Origin: JBBIPA01 sp963820495 | GTDB taxonomy: Bacteria > Chloroflexota > Dehalococcoidia > GIF9 > UBA5629 | Assembly: GCA_963820495.1 (NCBI GenBank) | Contig: CAWGAF010000001.1 | Span: 806,001-870,000 of the forward strand | Reading direction: 5' to 3' | Length of the DNA stretch: 64,000 nucleotides | Position numbers and translations under genes: made by a program | Notes under the pieces: generated by a model | The model's input: the letters and a program-made list of their open reading frames with translations, nothing else | Told to the model about the DNA's origin: nothing | The model's database searches: none | Part shown: positions 35,658 through 44,152 of the stretch, piece by piece | Layout of the letters: the number at the start of each line of letters is the position of its first letter | How positions within the stretch are numbered: the stretch's first letter is position 1

Positions 35658-36395
35658 TTAGGTCCCCAGGTAAATCTCCCTAACCTTTGAGTCAGTCTTA
35701 ATCTGTTCGGGTGTTCCCTCAGCTATAATTTTTCCGTAATACAGCACCATAATCTGATCAGATAACTTAAATACTAGGTCCATGTCATGTGCAGTGAGCA
35801 AAACTGCGGTATCACCAACTAACTTGTTAATCAAATCGGCGATGCTATCCGACTCATTCCTCGTCAGTCCAGCGTTAGGCTCGTCTAGTAATAGTATCTT
35901 TGGTTTTGCGGCTAAGGCTAGAATGATTTCTATTTGCCGTTGTTGCCCATGAGACAGCTCAGAGACAGGAGTATATCTCTTATCCCATAAATCTACTGTT
36001 TCCAGTAGCTCGCGGGCTCTAGCCAGATTATCCTCGTAGGCATCGATTGGGCGGAACATCTGGAAGCGGGTAGTTTGAAGACCTTGAATACTAAGCAAGA
36101 CATTATTGAGTACACTTAGTGTTGGGAATAGATTGGTTATCTGAAAAGAGCGAGCCAAGCCGAGAGCAGCGCGTTTATCGGGAGACGTGTGTGTAATGTT
36201 ATGACCAAGTAGGTGTATCTCTCCAGCTCTCAGAGGTATCAAACCACATAACACATTAAACAGGGTGGTTTTTCCGGCTCCATTAGGACCAATAAGTGCC
36301 CGCTTCTCTTTAGCTTTCATGCTGAAAGAAATACCTTGAAGTACGCTTAAACCACCGTAACCTTGTTCTAGATCCTTAATCTCTAAAACTTCCAT
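35658..36395 (-). CDS. livG: LIV-type ABC transporter ATPase LivG, system 2
   Basis: This 245-residue ABC ATPase starts at the ATG at 36395, preceded by GAGGGA; a GTG at 36416 would add seven residues. Walker A is GPNGAGKTT near 35, the signature is LSHGQQRQIE near 145 and Walker B is ILLLDEPNAGLT near 165. The start overlaps the end of livM by 13 nt. Confidence 0.9.
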   Translation of the reverse strand: MEVLEIKDLEQGYGGLSVLQGISFSMKAKEKRALIGPNGAGKTTLFNVLCGLIPLRAGEIHLLGHNITHTSPDKRAALGLARSFQITNLFPTLSVLNNVLLSIQGLQTTRFQMFRPIDAYEDNLARARELLETVDLWDKRYTPVSELSHGQQRQIEIILALAAKPKILLLDEPNAGLTRNESDSIADLINKLVGDTAVLLTAHDMDLVFKLSDQIMVLYYGKIIAEGTPEQIKTDSKVREIYLGT

Positions 36396-37345
36396 TGCTC
36401 CCTCGCTTTTGTCCACAGGTTATTTAGTGCTGGGAATATGCCATTGCGGGCAAACATAACCACTGCTATAAAAATAGCCCCAAGAACCATGGGCCAGCGG
36501 TCAGTAGTAATACTACTTATGTAAAAGTTCAACACGAATATCACCACACTGCCAATAAGAGCCCCCCAAAACGTACCAGTGCCGCCGATAATTACTAGCA
36601 TTATAACTACGCCAGAAGCAGCGAAACCGACGTCTGAGGGAGTCATAATCCCATTATAATAGGCATATAGCACGCCGGCTACCCCAGCAAAGAATCCGCT
36701 AATAACAAAGGCAATAAATTTATATTGCCAGGTATTGTAGCCTAAAATGCGCATCCGTGTTTCCCTGTCTCGAACTCCCTCCAGGCTATGCCCGAAGGGA
36801 GATTTTATTAGCCGGTATAACAGAAAAATACAGATAACGACAATTACCAGAGCAAAATAATAGAAGGTTGTATTTGAAAGGGATAAACCGATTCCCGGAT
36901 ACGGAATACCTCCCAGACCATCATAACCTTTCGTCCATTGAAACTGGGTGATAATAGAACCCCACACCAGTTGTCCCAGAGCCACGGTAATTAGCAAGAA
37001 ATAGATACCCGACGCCCGGAGTGCTATCAAACCAAAGATAGCAGCAGCTATAGTCGCCGCTATGATACCAGCCGGAGCTAAAACAAAGAAGCTGGTAACA
37101 TCTGTATAATTTACAATTAGTGCCACGGTGTAACCAGCCACGCCGAAAAGACCAGCATGACAAAATGACCACAGCCCAGTATATCCAAAAACAATATCCA
37201 AGGCCATTGCCAGCAAAGCAAAAATGATAATTTTGGTTGCCAGACTGGTTATCACCGAACCCAGAACGTAGGGTACTGCAACTAAGAACAATAAACCGGC
37301 AATGGCTGGGGTAAAATTAATCACCTTGCTTTTTATCGATACCAT
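36383..37345 (-). CDS. livM: LIV-type ABC transporter permease LivM, system 2
   Basis: This 320-residue membrane protein has the LivM motif GYTGLWSFCHAGLFGVAGYT near 55, ALRASGIYFLLITVAL near 110 and the cytoplasmic EGVRDRETRMRILGYNTWQYK loop near 197 (abridged here: RETRMRILGYN). The second motif residue set has SFCHAG for the usual SLGHA. It is coupled to livG by overlap and lies 16 nt after livH. Confidence 0.92.
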   Translation of the reverse strand: MVSIKSKVINFTPAIAGLLFLVAVPYVLGSVITSLATKIIIFALLAMALDIVFGYTGLWSFCHAGLFGVAGYTVALIVNYTDVTSFFVLAPAGIIAATIAAAIFGLIALRASGIYFLLITVALGQLVWGSIITQFQWTKGYDGLGGIPYPGIGLSLSNTTFYYFALVIVVICIFLLYRLIKSPFGHSLEGVRDRETRMRILGYNTWQYKFIAFVISGFFAGVAGVLYAYYNGIMTPSDVGFAASGVVIMLVIIGGTGTFWGALIGSVVIFVLNFYISSITTDRWPMVLGAIFIAVVMFARNGIFPALNNLWTKAREQWKF

Positions 37346-37361
37346 AGACGCTTCACCATCA

Positions 37362-38219
37362 CTATCTTCTCGATATGAGACCAGAGGGTTTTAATGCTAA
37401 AACAATTATCATCAGTATATACATTATATATATGGCAATTCCTTGATAGTACATGGCGGTTAGGGTAGTAAAAATGCCTATTAACATAGCACCAGCCAGG
37501 GCTCCCTGTATGGAGCCTACTCCACCAACAATGACCACTCCTATGGCGAGCAAAAACATGTCATTGCCTGATTGCAGACTCACTCCGCCTAGCACCGGTG
37601 CTCCAGCAACACCAGCAAACCCAGCCAGAAGGGCCCCAAGTGCGAAGGCTCCGACATTAATAATTGTGAGGTTTATGCCTAATCCAGTTACCATCTCTGC
37701 ATCGTCCATCCCTGCCCGGACTATGGCACCGACCTTGGTTCTATCCTGTAGCCACCATAAAATCAAGCAAATCACTAATCCAACGCCTATTATTGCCAAA
37801 CGGTGGACTGGGAAGTCATATGTACCGATGTGAATCGAAGTAGCTAATAACGGTGGTATGTAGCCCGTTTTAGGCCATCCACCATAAATCCATTGGTGTA
37901 CATTGGTAACTAAATACAAAATCCCCATGGTTACCAGGATTTGCTGAAGCTCCCGCTTGTAAAGTAAGCGCAAAAACCCCCGGTCAATTATGATACCCAG
38001 AATTACAGCCAGGAAGCTCCCAGCCAATAGACCTAAAATCAAACTATTCGTTGCCTTAGCCACCATCACACCAGCATATGCACCTGCCATAAAAAAAGCT
38101 CCATGGGCTATATTAACTATACCCATGAGCCCCAGGACCAATGACAGGCCAGCGGCGACAAGGAATAATACAGCACCGTATGAAATACCACCTAGAAGAC
38201 TTATAACTAACGAATCCAT
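37362..38219 (-). CDS. livH: LIV-type ABC transporter permease LivH, system 2
   Basis: This 285-residue membrane protein has the LivH pattern LGLMGIVNIAHGAFFMAGAYA near 28 (abridged: GIVNIAHGAFFM), VGAIVRAGMDDAEM near 165 and GGVGSIQGALAGA near 235. It forms the permease with LivM. The ATG is preceded by GAGGGG at a rather long distance. A GC-rich hairpin lies upstream, between it and livK. Confidence 0.92.
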   Translation of the reverse strand: MDSLVISLLGGISYGAVLFLVAAGLSLVLGLMGIVNIAHGAFFMAGAYAGVMVAKATNSLILGLLAGSFLAVILGIIIDRGFLRLLYKRELQQILVTMGILYLVTNVHQWIYGGWPKTGYIPPLLATSIHIGTYDFPVHRLAIIGVGLVICLILWWLQDRTKVGAIVRAGMDDAEMVTGLGINLTIINVGAFALGALLAGFAGVAGAPVLGGVSLQSGNDMFLLAIGVVIVGGVGSIQGALAGAMLIGIFTTLTAMYYQGIAIYIMYILMIIVLALKPSGLISRR

Positions 38220-38274
38220 TGCAAAACCAACGCCCCTCTAGTTTTGTCTTCGACTTCAGATTACTCTAGATAGG

Positions 38275-38306
38275 CTCTGGCGGGCTCGGTGACGAGCCCA
38301 CCAGAG
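38275..38306. promoter_or_regulatory. GC-rich intercistronic hairpin between livK and livH, system 2
   Basis: CTCTGG-C-GGGCTCG, loop GTGA, CGAGCCC-A-CCAGAG gives a 14-position stem with one C-A mismatch. It sits 14 nt after the livK stop. No U-run follows on the minus strand. System 1 has a hairpin in the same place, although its sequence is unrelated. Confidence 0.7.
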
Positions 38307-38320
38307 GGCGCCCACTCGGG

Positions 38321-39553
38321 TTACTTTACTATGGTGACAACAGCAGTTCCATCGGGATTAAAATCTAGTCTGGTAAGAGCGCTACTAAGCTTTTCAGGTA
38401 GAAGGTCCTTGTTAATCTTGAATATGTGCATATCTGCCATTGCTGCATGATACTTCGCGGAGGGGAATTCGATATGACCGACGATAGTATCCAGTTTGGT
38501 TGCGTTAAGAGCTGCAGCCAGTGCACCAGACGAGGTATCGCCATTTGTCCTCTTTACTGCGTCATAGAATATTTGAGCCCCAGCGTAGACATTGCCACTA
38601 AACATACCAGGTAGGTGACCATATTTGGCTTGAAAGGCCTTGACAAATTCTGGATTACCCGGAGTATCAAGACTATAGGCATAGAAGCCTGCGGTTATTA
38701 CGCCCACAACAGATGCACCTAGCTGCGGCAAAGCCTGTGGAGACATCAGGACAGTGCCAGCTTCAACTTGTACACACGGCAGTTTAATTCCATATTCTCC
38801 AAACTGTGGCCAGAAGGCAAACTGGTTTGCATCGCCAACCCAGGAAGCCAGGAAATCACAATTTTGATTAATTTGGGCTAGATATGGGGTGAACTCGGTG
38901 GTAGTTTCGGGGAAGTACTGCTCCTGGACAACTTTACCACCCTTTGCCTTGAAGGAATCCTCGAAGGCATTGATGAAGTCGTGCCCGGTGGTCCGGTCCG
39001 TAGCTATTACGGAACATGAGCGGTAGCCTAAAACATCATAGGCATAATTCCCCACGGGAAAGGACGCCTGTGGTATACACCCATCATAATACCACCCCCA
39101 CTCACCCTTGAATACCGGGCTAACTTCACCAAAGGGGATCATAGAAGGGACCGGTAGTTTAGAAAGGTAACCGATCGTTCCCACGGCATGACCACCATGA
39201 AGGGGCCCGAATACTACGGATACTTTATCCTGTTCAGCAAGTTTCCTGGCCTTATCCAGAGCTACAGTCATGTCAGTTTGCGTGTCCTCAATTATAAGTT
39301 GAACTGGTCTACCGGCAATTTCAGGACCGAGCATTTCCACCGCTAATTTAAGGCCTTTGACAAGTTCATCCGCAGCGGGAGCCATGTATCCAGTTATGCC
39401 CTCAATGAAGCCGATCTTGATCGGTTCTTTCGGTGCCGGCGCCGGCGCCGGCGCTGGGCCCGGGGCTGGTGCTGGGGCTGGTTGAGCACATCCGATAACA
39501 AGTATGCTAGCCACCAACACAATCATCAGACAGACTAATAATAATTTTTTCAA
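38321..39553 (-). CDS. livK: branched-chain amino acid-type ABC transporter substrate-binding lipoprotein, system 2
   Basis: The 410-residue lipoprotein starts at a TTG with GGAGGAAG upstream. The signal peptide ends at the lipobox ILVIGC (Cys22), followed by a Pro-Ala repeat linker of about 20 residues (PAPAPGPAPAPAPAP) and the Peripla_BP_6 fold (PIKIGFIEGITGYMAP, then KARKLAEQDKVSVVFGP). The linker, encoded by a GC-rich simple repeat, would hold the binding domain off the membrane. Ligand residues cannot be assigned. Its position between hyuB3 and livH suggests that it imports the substrate of the surrounding pathway. Confidence 0.9.
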   Translation of the reverse strand: MKKLLLVCLMIVLVASILVIGCAQPAPAPAPGPAPAPAPAPKEPIKIGFIEGITGYMAPAADELVKGLKLAVEMLGPEIAGRPVQLIIEDTQTDMTVALDKARKLAEQDKVSVVFGPLHGGHAVGTIGYLSKLPVPSMIPFGEVSPVFKGEWGWYYDGCIPQASFPVGNYAYDVLGYRSCSVIATDRTTGHDFINAFEDSFKAKGGKVVQEQYFPETTTEFTPYLAQINQNCDFLASWVGDANQFAFWPQFGEYGIKLPCVQVEAGTVLMSPQALPQLGASVVGVITAGFYAYSLDTPGNPEFVKAFQAKYGHLPGMFSGNVYAGAQIFYDAVKRTNGDTSSGALAAALNATKLDTIVGHIEFPSAKYHAAMADMHIFKINKDLLPEKLSSALTRLDFNPDGTAVVTIVK

Positions 39554-39641
39554 TTTTCTTCCTCCTTTTTTGACCTTGTATCAACCCCTGATGTAAATAT
39601 GTCACTTCATTTCCCACCCCCTTTTGCAGGAAGACACTTTT

Positions 39642-39727
39642 AATTTTGCCTCAGCTTCAATCTTAAATTCACCTTAGCTGCCGGCAATCTTAGCCTCCGT
39701 TCAATTTTGGCTGTTATTGCTTTTACG
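39642..39727. repeat. 3'-flank repeat after hyuB3 (copy 1 of 2)
   Basis: About 80 nt directly after the hyuB3 stop match the segment after hyuB4 (44072-44152) with about eight mismatches. It includes an identical run CTTAGCTGCCGGCAATCTT. It shows that the duplication that made pairs 3 and 4 included 3' non-coding DNA. I found no clear hairpin in it. Confidence 0.75.
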
Positions 39728-41548
39728 CTACATTTTACCACCTCCCTTTTTCTGCGCTTTCAGTTTTCTTCTAAGTTCCGTTGTTGCCTTATGATCTACT
39801 TCAAATGACTTTGGATCTATAACAACGCCATAGGCATTTCTAGCCACTTCAATTGAAATATATTCGTCGAGGGTGTCCAGCCGCACTTTCTCAACCTCCC
39901 TATCGAGAGGGTCACCAAACCCACCACCACCCCCCGAGTTGGAAACAAGTATATCTCCTGGCTCAAGGTACTGCAGATCAAAGGTGCGGTAGGGTAAGCG
40001 TTTTCCCTTTCTCACAATCTCGAGCTTGGTTAATGTCCCCCCCATGCCTCCCATCAGGCCTACTGAACCAAACTTTTCACCATCGGCATTGCCCGACATC
40101 GTAAGGCAGTCAAGTGGCTGCCAGACCTTCGGATTATAGACATTCAGCGCCTCAACATGAGTGCCCAGCCCCCCCCGCCACTGTCCAGCTCCACCAGAGT
40201 CAGTTAGAAACTGATAATGCAGCCACCTGTATGGGATATACCATTCCTCAACCTCTATAGGAGCCCTTATATGAGCACCACCTAGCACACAGGACCCACT
40301 CCCGTCAACTGCATCATACCCGTATGATGCACCGCTTGACGGAATCGCATGAAACGTGTGCGACGTATACTCTGCGATGGAGCCAGTCCTAGGGTCAATC
40401 ATGTCACGGCGCTTTCCAGCGTAGAGAGGATTTACATGCCTACCCCACAAAGCTGGGGCATCCTTGGGCGTTACCTGGCTTAGAGCAAGTAGGACGCACT
40501 CAGTTATTTCCATACCCAGTATCACCGCTTGAGCCGCCGAAGTGGCTGGATATACAGGGTCGAGCACTGTGCCCGGTTTGGTGATAATTTCCATACAGTC
40601 AAAGAAACCGTCGTTACGAGGGATTCCAGGCGGCAAACACCAAAGCAGGCCACTGGTTACAGCTGACCATACCTGACCCAGTGGAACGTTAATGAAATCT
40701 GCCTGCGGGTCGCTGTCTGAGAAGTCGAATAGCACTTTGCCCTCGTCTGGTTTAACGGTGAGGGCTAATCTCACCCACACCGGTCTATCAGTGGTTCCAT
40801 CCCAATCTGCGGCACGCTCCGCCCGATAAGTCCCGGCTGGCCACTGCGAAATCACCTTTGCCACCGCTTCCCGGGCTCTGTCTATCAGCTCGTCACACGC
40901 TGCCAGCATGGCATCTTTTCCATACTCCCTGAGCAACCCCAGGATTCTCTCCTCGATTATCCTCATCGACTCATATACCAACATATTGTCGGCACGTACC
41001 ATAGCGGCCCCCCTTAAATTCCCAAGAATTACGGAGTAAATGCCCTCGTTGATCTTCCCTCCTTCTACGAGTTTAATTGGAGGGATAATCAAACCCTCAC
41101 CGTGACAATCATAAGAGCGCGGGAAATAGCAACCTGGGTATGCACCGCCGCTGTCATATTGATGCGTCCGCGCAAAATGGTAAAACAAAAGCTCACCTTC
41201 GTAGAAGATAGGGCGGAGAAACGACCAATCCGCTACATGGCCAAACTTCACCACAAACGGGTCGTTTCCTATGATTAAGTCGTCCGGATGTATATTATCA
41301 CGGCCTATCCGATCCAGCATTCCTTTTAGTGAAATATCACTTCCCCCAGTGTGAACTGGCATAAAATTCCCTATGCTTAGTGTTCGCTCATTCTTGTCAA
41401 ACAGCACCGTGCCCAAGTCACGGATATGTGATGTGGGAACGGAAAAACACTGGCGGAATAGCCTGGCACCCAACTCTTGATTAAGAGCATTCAACCTGGC
41501 CTCAACTACCCCTAGCATTAAAGGGTCTACATTCTTGCGTGCACTCAT
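39728..41548 (-). CDS. hydantoinase B/carboxylase-type family subunit (HyuB-like), copy 3
   Basis: This 606-residue paralogue of hyuB1 and hyuB4 has NDPFVVKFGHVADWSF near 96 and THQYDSGGAYPG near 130. GLMGGMGG is near 497, and the Gly-rich NSGGGGGFGDPLDRE is near 535. Its ATG has AAGGAGG upstream, and it lies 43 nt after hyuA3. The C-terminal 25 residues (SFEVDHKATTELRRKLKAQK) are almost the same as in copy 4. The reaction is unknown: ketone carboxylation or cyclic-amide opening, ATP-driven by HyuA3. Confidence 0.88.
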   Translation of the reverse strand: MSARKNVDPLMLGVVEARLNALNQELGARLFRQCFSVPTSHIRDLGTVLFDKNERTLSIGNFMPVHTGGSDISLKGMLDRIGRDNIHPDDLIIGNDPFVVKFGHVADWSFLRPIFYEGELLFYHFARTHQYDSGGAYPGCYFPRSYDCHGEGLIIPPIKLVEGGKINEGIYSVILGNLRGAAMVRADNMLVYESMRIIEERILGLLREYGKDAMLAACDELIDRAREAVAKVISQWPAGTYRAERAADWDGTTDRPVWVRLALTVKPDEGKVLFDFSDSDPQADFINVPLGQVWSAVTSGLLWCLPPGIPRNDGFFDCMEIITKPGTVLDPVYPATSAAQAVILGMEITECVLLALSQVTPKDAPALWGRHVNPLYAGKRRDMIDPRTGSIAEYTSHTFHAIPSSGASYGYDAVDGSGSCVLGGAHIRAPIEVEEWYIPYRWLHYQFLTDSGGAGQWRGGLGTHVEALNVYNPKVWQPLDCLTMSGNADGEKFGSVGLMGGMGGTLTKLEIVRKGKRLPYRTFDLQYLEPGDILVSNSGGGGGFGDPLDREVEKVRLDTLDEYISIEVARNAYGVVIDPKSFEVDHKATTELRRKLKAQKKGGGKM

Positions 41549-41591
41549 TAGTTTACCTCCTTGCCTTTTCCATCTAGGGTCACTCCTGCCT

Positions 41592-43661
41592 TTAGGAAAA
41601 GGCTACCAAATAGTTTCCATAAGTGTCAACAGTGACTTTACAACCAGGGGGCATTACCACCGTGGTCTTCGACTCTTCTATTATGGCGGGACTGGCAATA
41701 ACATTTCCGGGTCGCAGCTTGTCTCCATCATAGCATGGGGTCTCGACGAATCCGCCAAGTTCTTTGAAATAGGCCTGGCGTTTGCGTTTCAGTGCCCCCG
41801 ATGGGTCTTTCGCAGAGAGCGGCTGCTTGGTCAGCTCAAATGGACGCCTCTTTACTATCGCTCGCAGTTTAAGCAGTGCGATTGTGGCTGGCAAGGTCGG
41901 GTCCGCCCAGCCATATAGAGCTTGATGCCTGTTATGAAAGGCCGTACTCAACTCCTTTAGAGTTGCCTCGGTGAATGGTTCTCCTGTCCTTGTCTCTGGG
42001 AAAGTGGTATTAATGTCACGAAGCTGGCCAAAGTATCGCATCTCAGCGCCACGCACAATTGACATGTCCTTCTCACTTATCCCCTGCCGCGCGAAAATAG
42101 CCACTGCCTCTTTTTCCATAGAATCGTAAAGGGCTTTAATCTCTTTAGCATCTGCCTGGTCGTCCCGGCGATAGAAAAAACGATTCAGGACATATCCATA
42201 ATCAGCCACCGCCCCACCGAGGGCAGAGAATACAGCCGCGTGCTTGGGAATATATACCTTTTTTATACCCACCCTTTTAGCCATAGCAATTGCGTGAACC
42301 GGACCAGCCCCACCCCCAACAACAAGTACGAAATCCCGAGGGTCATATCCCTTCTCTACAATGCTTAAGAAGACCCGCTCTCCCATAGTGGCTTCTGCCA
42401 GAGACGCTATTGAATAAGCGGCCATAACGGTATCTATGCCCAATGATTTGGCTATTTTTTCCTTGACAGCCTTTTCTGCTAGACCCTGGTTGAGCGGAAT
42501 TGTACCGCCCAGAAAGTAATCAGACGGGATATATCCTAGAACAACATCAGCATCAGTAATGGTAGGCAGCTGTCCACCTTTGCCGTAACATGCTGGACCC
42601 GGGTCAGCACCAGCGCTTTCGGGCCCGACACGAAGAACACCAAGTCTGTCTATCTGGGCAATAGAACCGCCACCAGCCCCTATGCTGGTTATATCCATAC
42701 TTTCAACAGCATTTTTTTGATCGCCTATTACCATCTCGGTAGTGGTGGCAATCACTCGGCCTTGAAGAACGCCTATGTCGACACTGGTCCCTCCCATGTC
42801 ATAAGTCAATACGCTTTCAAAACCACACTGTTCAGCCAGGAAACGACCCATTAAAGCTCCAGTAGCCACTCCTGATCCTATCACATTCGCAGGGTTCTCT
42901 AAAGCCAACTCAGCTGTGGTGACATCGCCCAAACCAGTGCTAAAAAGTAAAGTCCCCCTAAAATTAGCCTCATTTAGTCGCCTTTGCAAAGTCTCTACAA
43001 AACGGGTAAGCAGAGGCTTCACATAGGCTGCAAACGTTGCCGTGCTAAGCCGGTCATACTCTATCCATCGTCGCATTATGCGTGAAGATACTACAACGTT
43101 AGGGTACTCAGCCTTGATGATTTCAGCTGCCCTTTCCTCATGGGCAGGGTTAATATATGAGTGCAAAAAACAGATAATCGGAACTTCAACATTATGCTCT
43201 TTAGCCTTTCTTACAGCTTGGAGCACATCATTTTCATTCAGCGGTGTGATTACCTGTCCATCATATTGGATACGCTCTTCAACACCAAACCGCAGATGAC
43301 GGGGAATTAGAACTCTCGGCGCCAGCACTTTTAGGTTGTAAATATCAGCTTTAGGTATAGTCCGCCCCAACTCAAATGTGTCCCTGAAGCCCTCGGTATG
43401 GATCAGGCAACACTTTGCCCCTTTCCCTTCTAATATACAGTTTGTAGCCAAGGTTGTACCTATCGATACCGTAGTAGTATTACCCAGCAGATTTCGCTCC
43501 GTCAAGTTACATTCTTTCGCCAGACGTGCAATGCAGCCCATTATGCTTTTTACCGGGTCTGCAGGGTCGGTCTCAAATTTAGCCACGCTTATTTTCTGCT
43601 TTTCATCTACTAACACACCATCAGCAAAAGTACCACCGGTATCAATTAAAATTTCAAACAT
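41592..43661 (-). CDS. hydantoinase/oxoprolinase family subunit A (HyuA-like), copy 3
   Basis: This 689-residue protein starts at the ATG at 43661, which has AAAGGAGG just upstream; the longer frame to 43697 adds 12 non-homologous residues. The ATPase motif is DTGGTFAD at 7-14 (Thr13 of copy 1 is Ala), and the second motif is YDMGGTSVDIG near 287. GAGGGSIAQID and ADPGPACYGKGG are present. One part, the glycine signature VVGGGAGPVHAIAMAKR, is shared with copies 1 and 4. Stretches of DNA are nearly identical to copy 4 (for example around 43141-43230 and 47530-47620). Confidence 0.9.
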   Translation of the reverse strand: MFEILIDTGGTFADGVLVDEKQKISVAKFETDPADPVKSIMGCIARLAKECNLTERNLLGNTTTVSIGTTLATNCILEGKGAKCCLIHTEGFRDTFELGRTIPKADIYNLKVLAPRVLIPRHLRFGVEERIQYDGQVITPLNENDVLQAVRKAKEHNVEVPIICFLHSYINPAHEERAAEIIKAEYPNVVVSSRIMRRWIEYDRLSTATFAAYVKPLLTRFVETLQRRLNEANFRGTLLFSTGLGDVTTAELALENPANVIGSGVATGALMGRFLAEQCGFESVLTYDMGGTSVDIGVLQGRVIATTTEMVIGDQKNAVESMDITSIGAGGGSIAQIDRLGVLRVGPESAGADPGPACYGKGGQLPTITDADVVLGYIPSDYFLGGTIPLNQGLAEKAVKEKIAKSLGIDTVMAAYSIASLAEATMGERVFLSIVEKGYDPRDFVLVVGGGAGPVHAIAMAKRVGIKKVYIPKHAAVFSALGGAVADYGYVLNRFFYRRDDQADAKEIKALYDSMEKEAVAIFARQGISEKDMSIVRGAEMRYFGQLRDINTTFPETRTGEPFTEATLKELSTAFHNRHQALYGWADPTLPATIALLKLRAIVKRRPFELTKQPLSAKDPSGALKRKRQAYFKELGGFVETPCYDGDKLRPGNVIASPAIIEESKTTVVMPPGCKVTVDTYGNYLVAFS

Positions 43662-44152
43662 TTGACCTCCTTTGTGCTTGTCGGTTGATAAGACCACACC
43701 TTTTTAACTATCTCCTCAGTCGTGATAGGCTGATGCGTTTACCCGTTGATCGACCACTCCACCCCTCTTCAACGGCATATTAAACACCCGACGGTAACTC
43801 TTGTCAAGCAATCGCAATTCTCAAAAACACGGCAAACTGTGCTTTAACAGGCCCTTTGGTCAGATTATCCCATTCTAACGGCCAACATTCCTCTCCTCGG
43901 GAATGACAGCACCCAACGCCATGCATGTCTTACCAATCGACTTGCCAGATAGACCAGGTACTGCATCACACTGCATACCCGGCGCCGTGAAACCTGCTTG
44001 CTAATGGTAGCCTCAGATAGAAAGCGTAGGACAAATCACCTATACCCTCCACGGATTCAGGTATCTCTTCCAATTTTGCCTCAGCTTCAATGTCAAATTC
44101 ACCTTAGCTGCCGGCAATCTTCGCCTACGTTGAATTTTCGCTTTTATTGTTT
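43662..44152. other. intergenic region between hyuA3 and hyuB4, 491 nt
   Basis: This gap holds the second copy of the 3'-flank repeat (44072-44152) at its right end and the hyuA3 RBS at its left end. No gene is supported. One minus-strand frame faintly recalls a transposase motif (RWVLSFP), which I do not regard as sufficient. A promoter for hyuA3 may lie here. Confidence 0.4.
44072..44152. repeat. 3'-flank repeat after hyuB4 (copy 2 of 2)
   Basis: This is the direct-repeat partner of 39642-39727, in the same position relative to the hyuB stop. Mismatches are scattered single substitutions without gaps in the first 80 nt. Confidence 0.75.

Noticed and set aside
39420..39485. GC-rich simple repeat as a regulatory element
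   Set aside because: It encodes the Pro-Ala linker of the LivK lipoprotein and needs no other explanation.
43698..44071. IS91-like transposase fragment
   Set aside because: Only one short motif (RWVLSFP) on the minus strand is suggestive; no neighbouring motif supports it.
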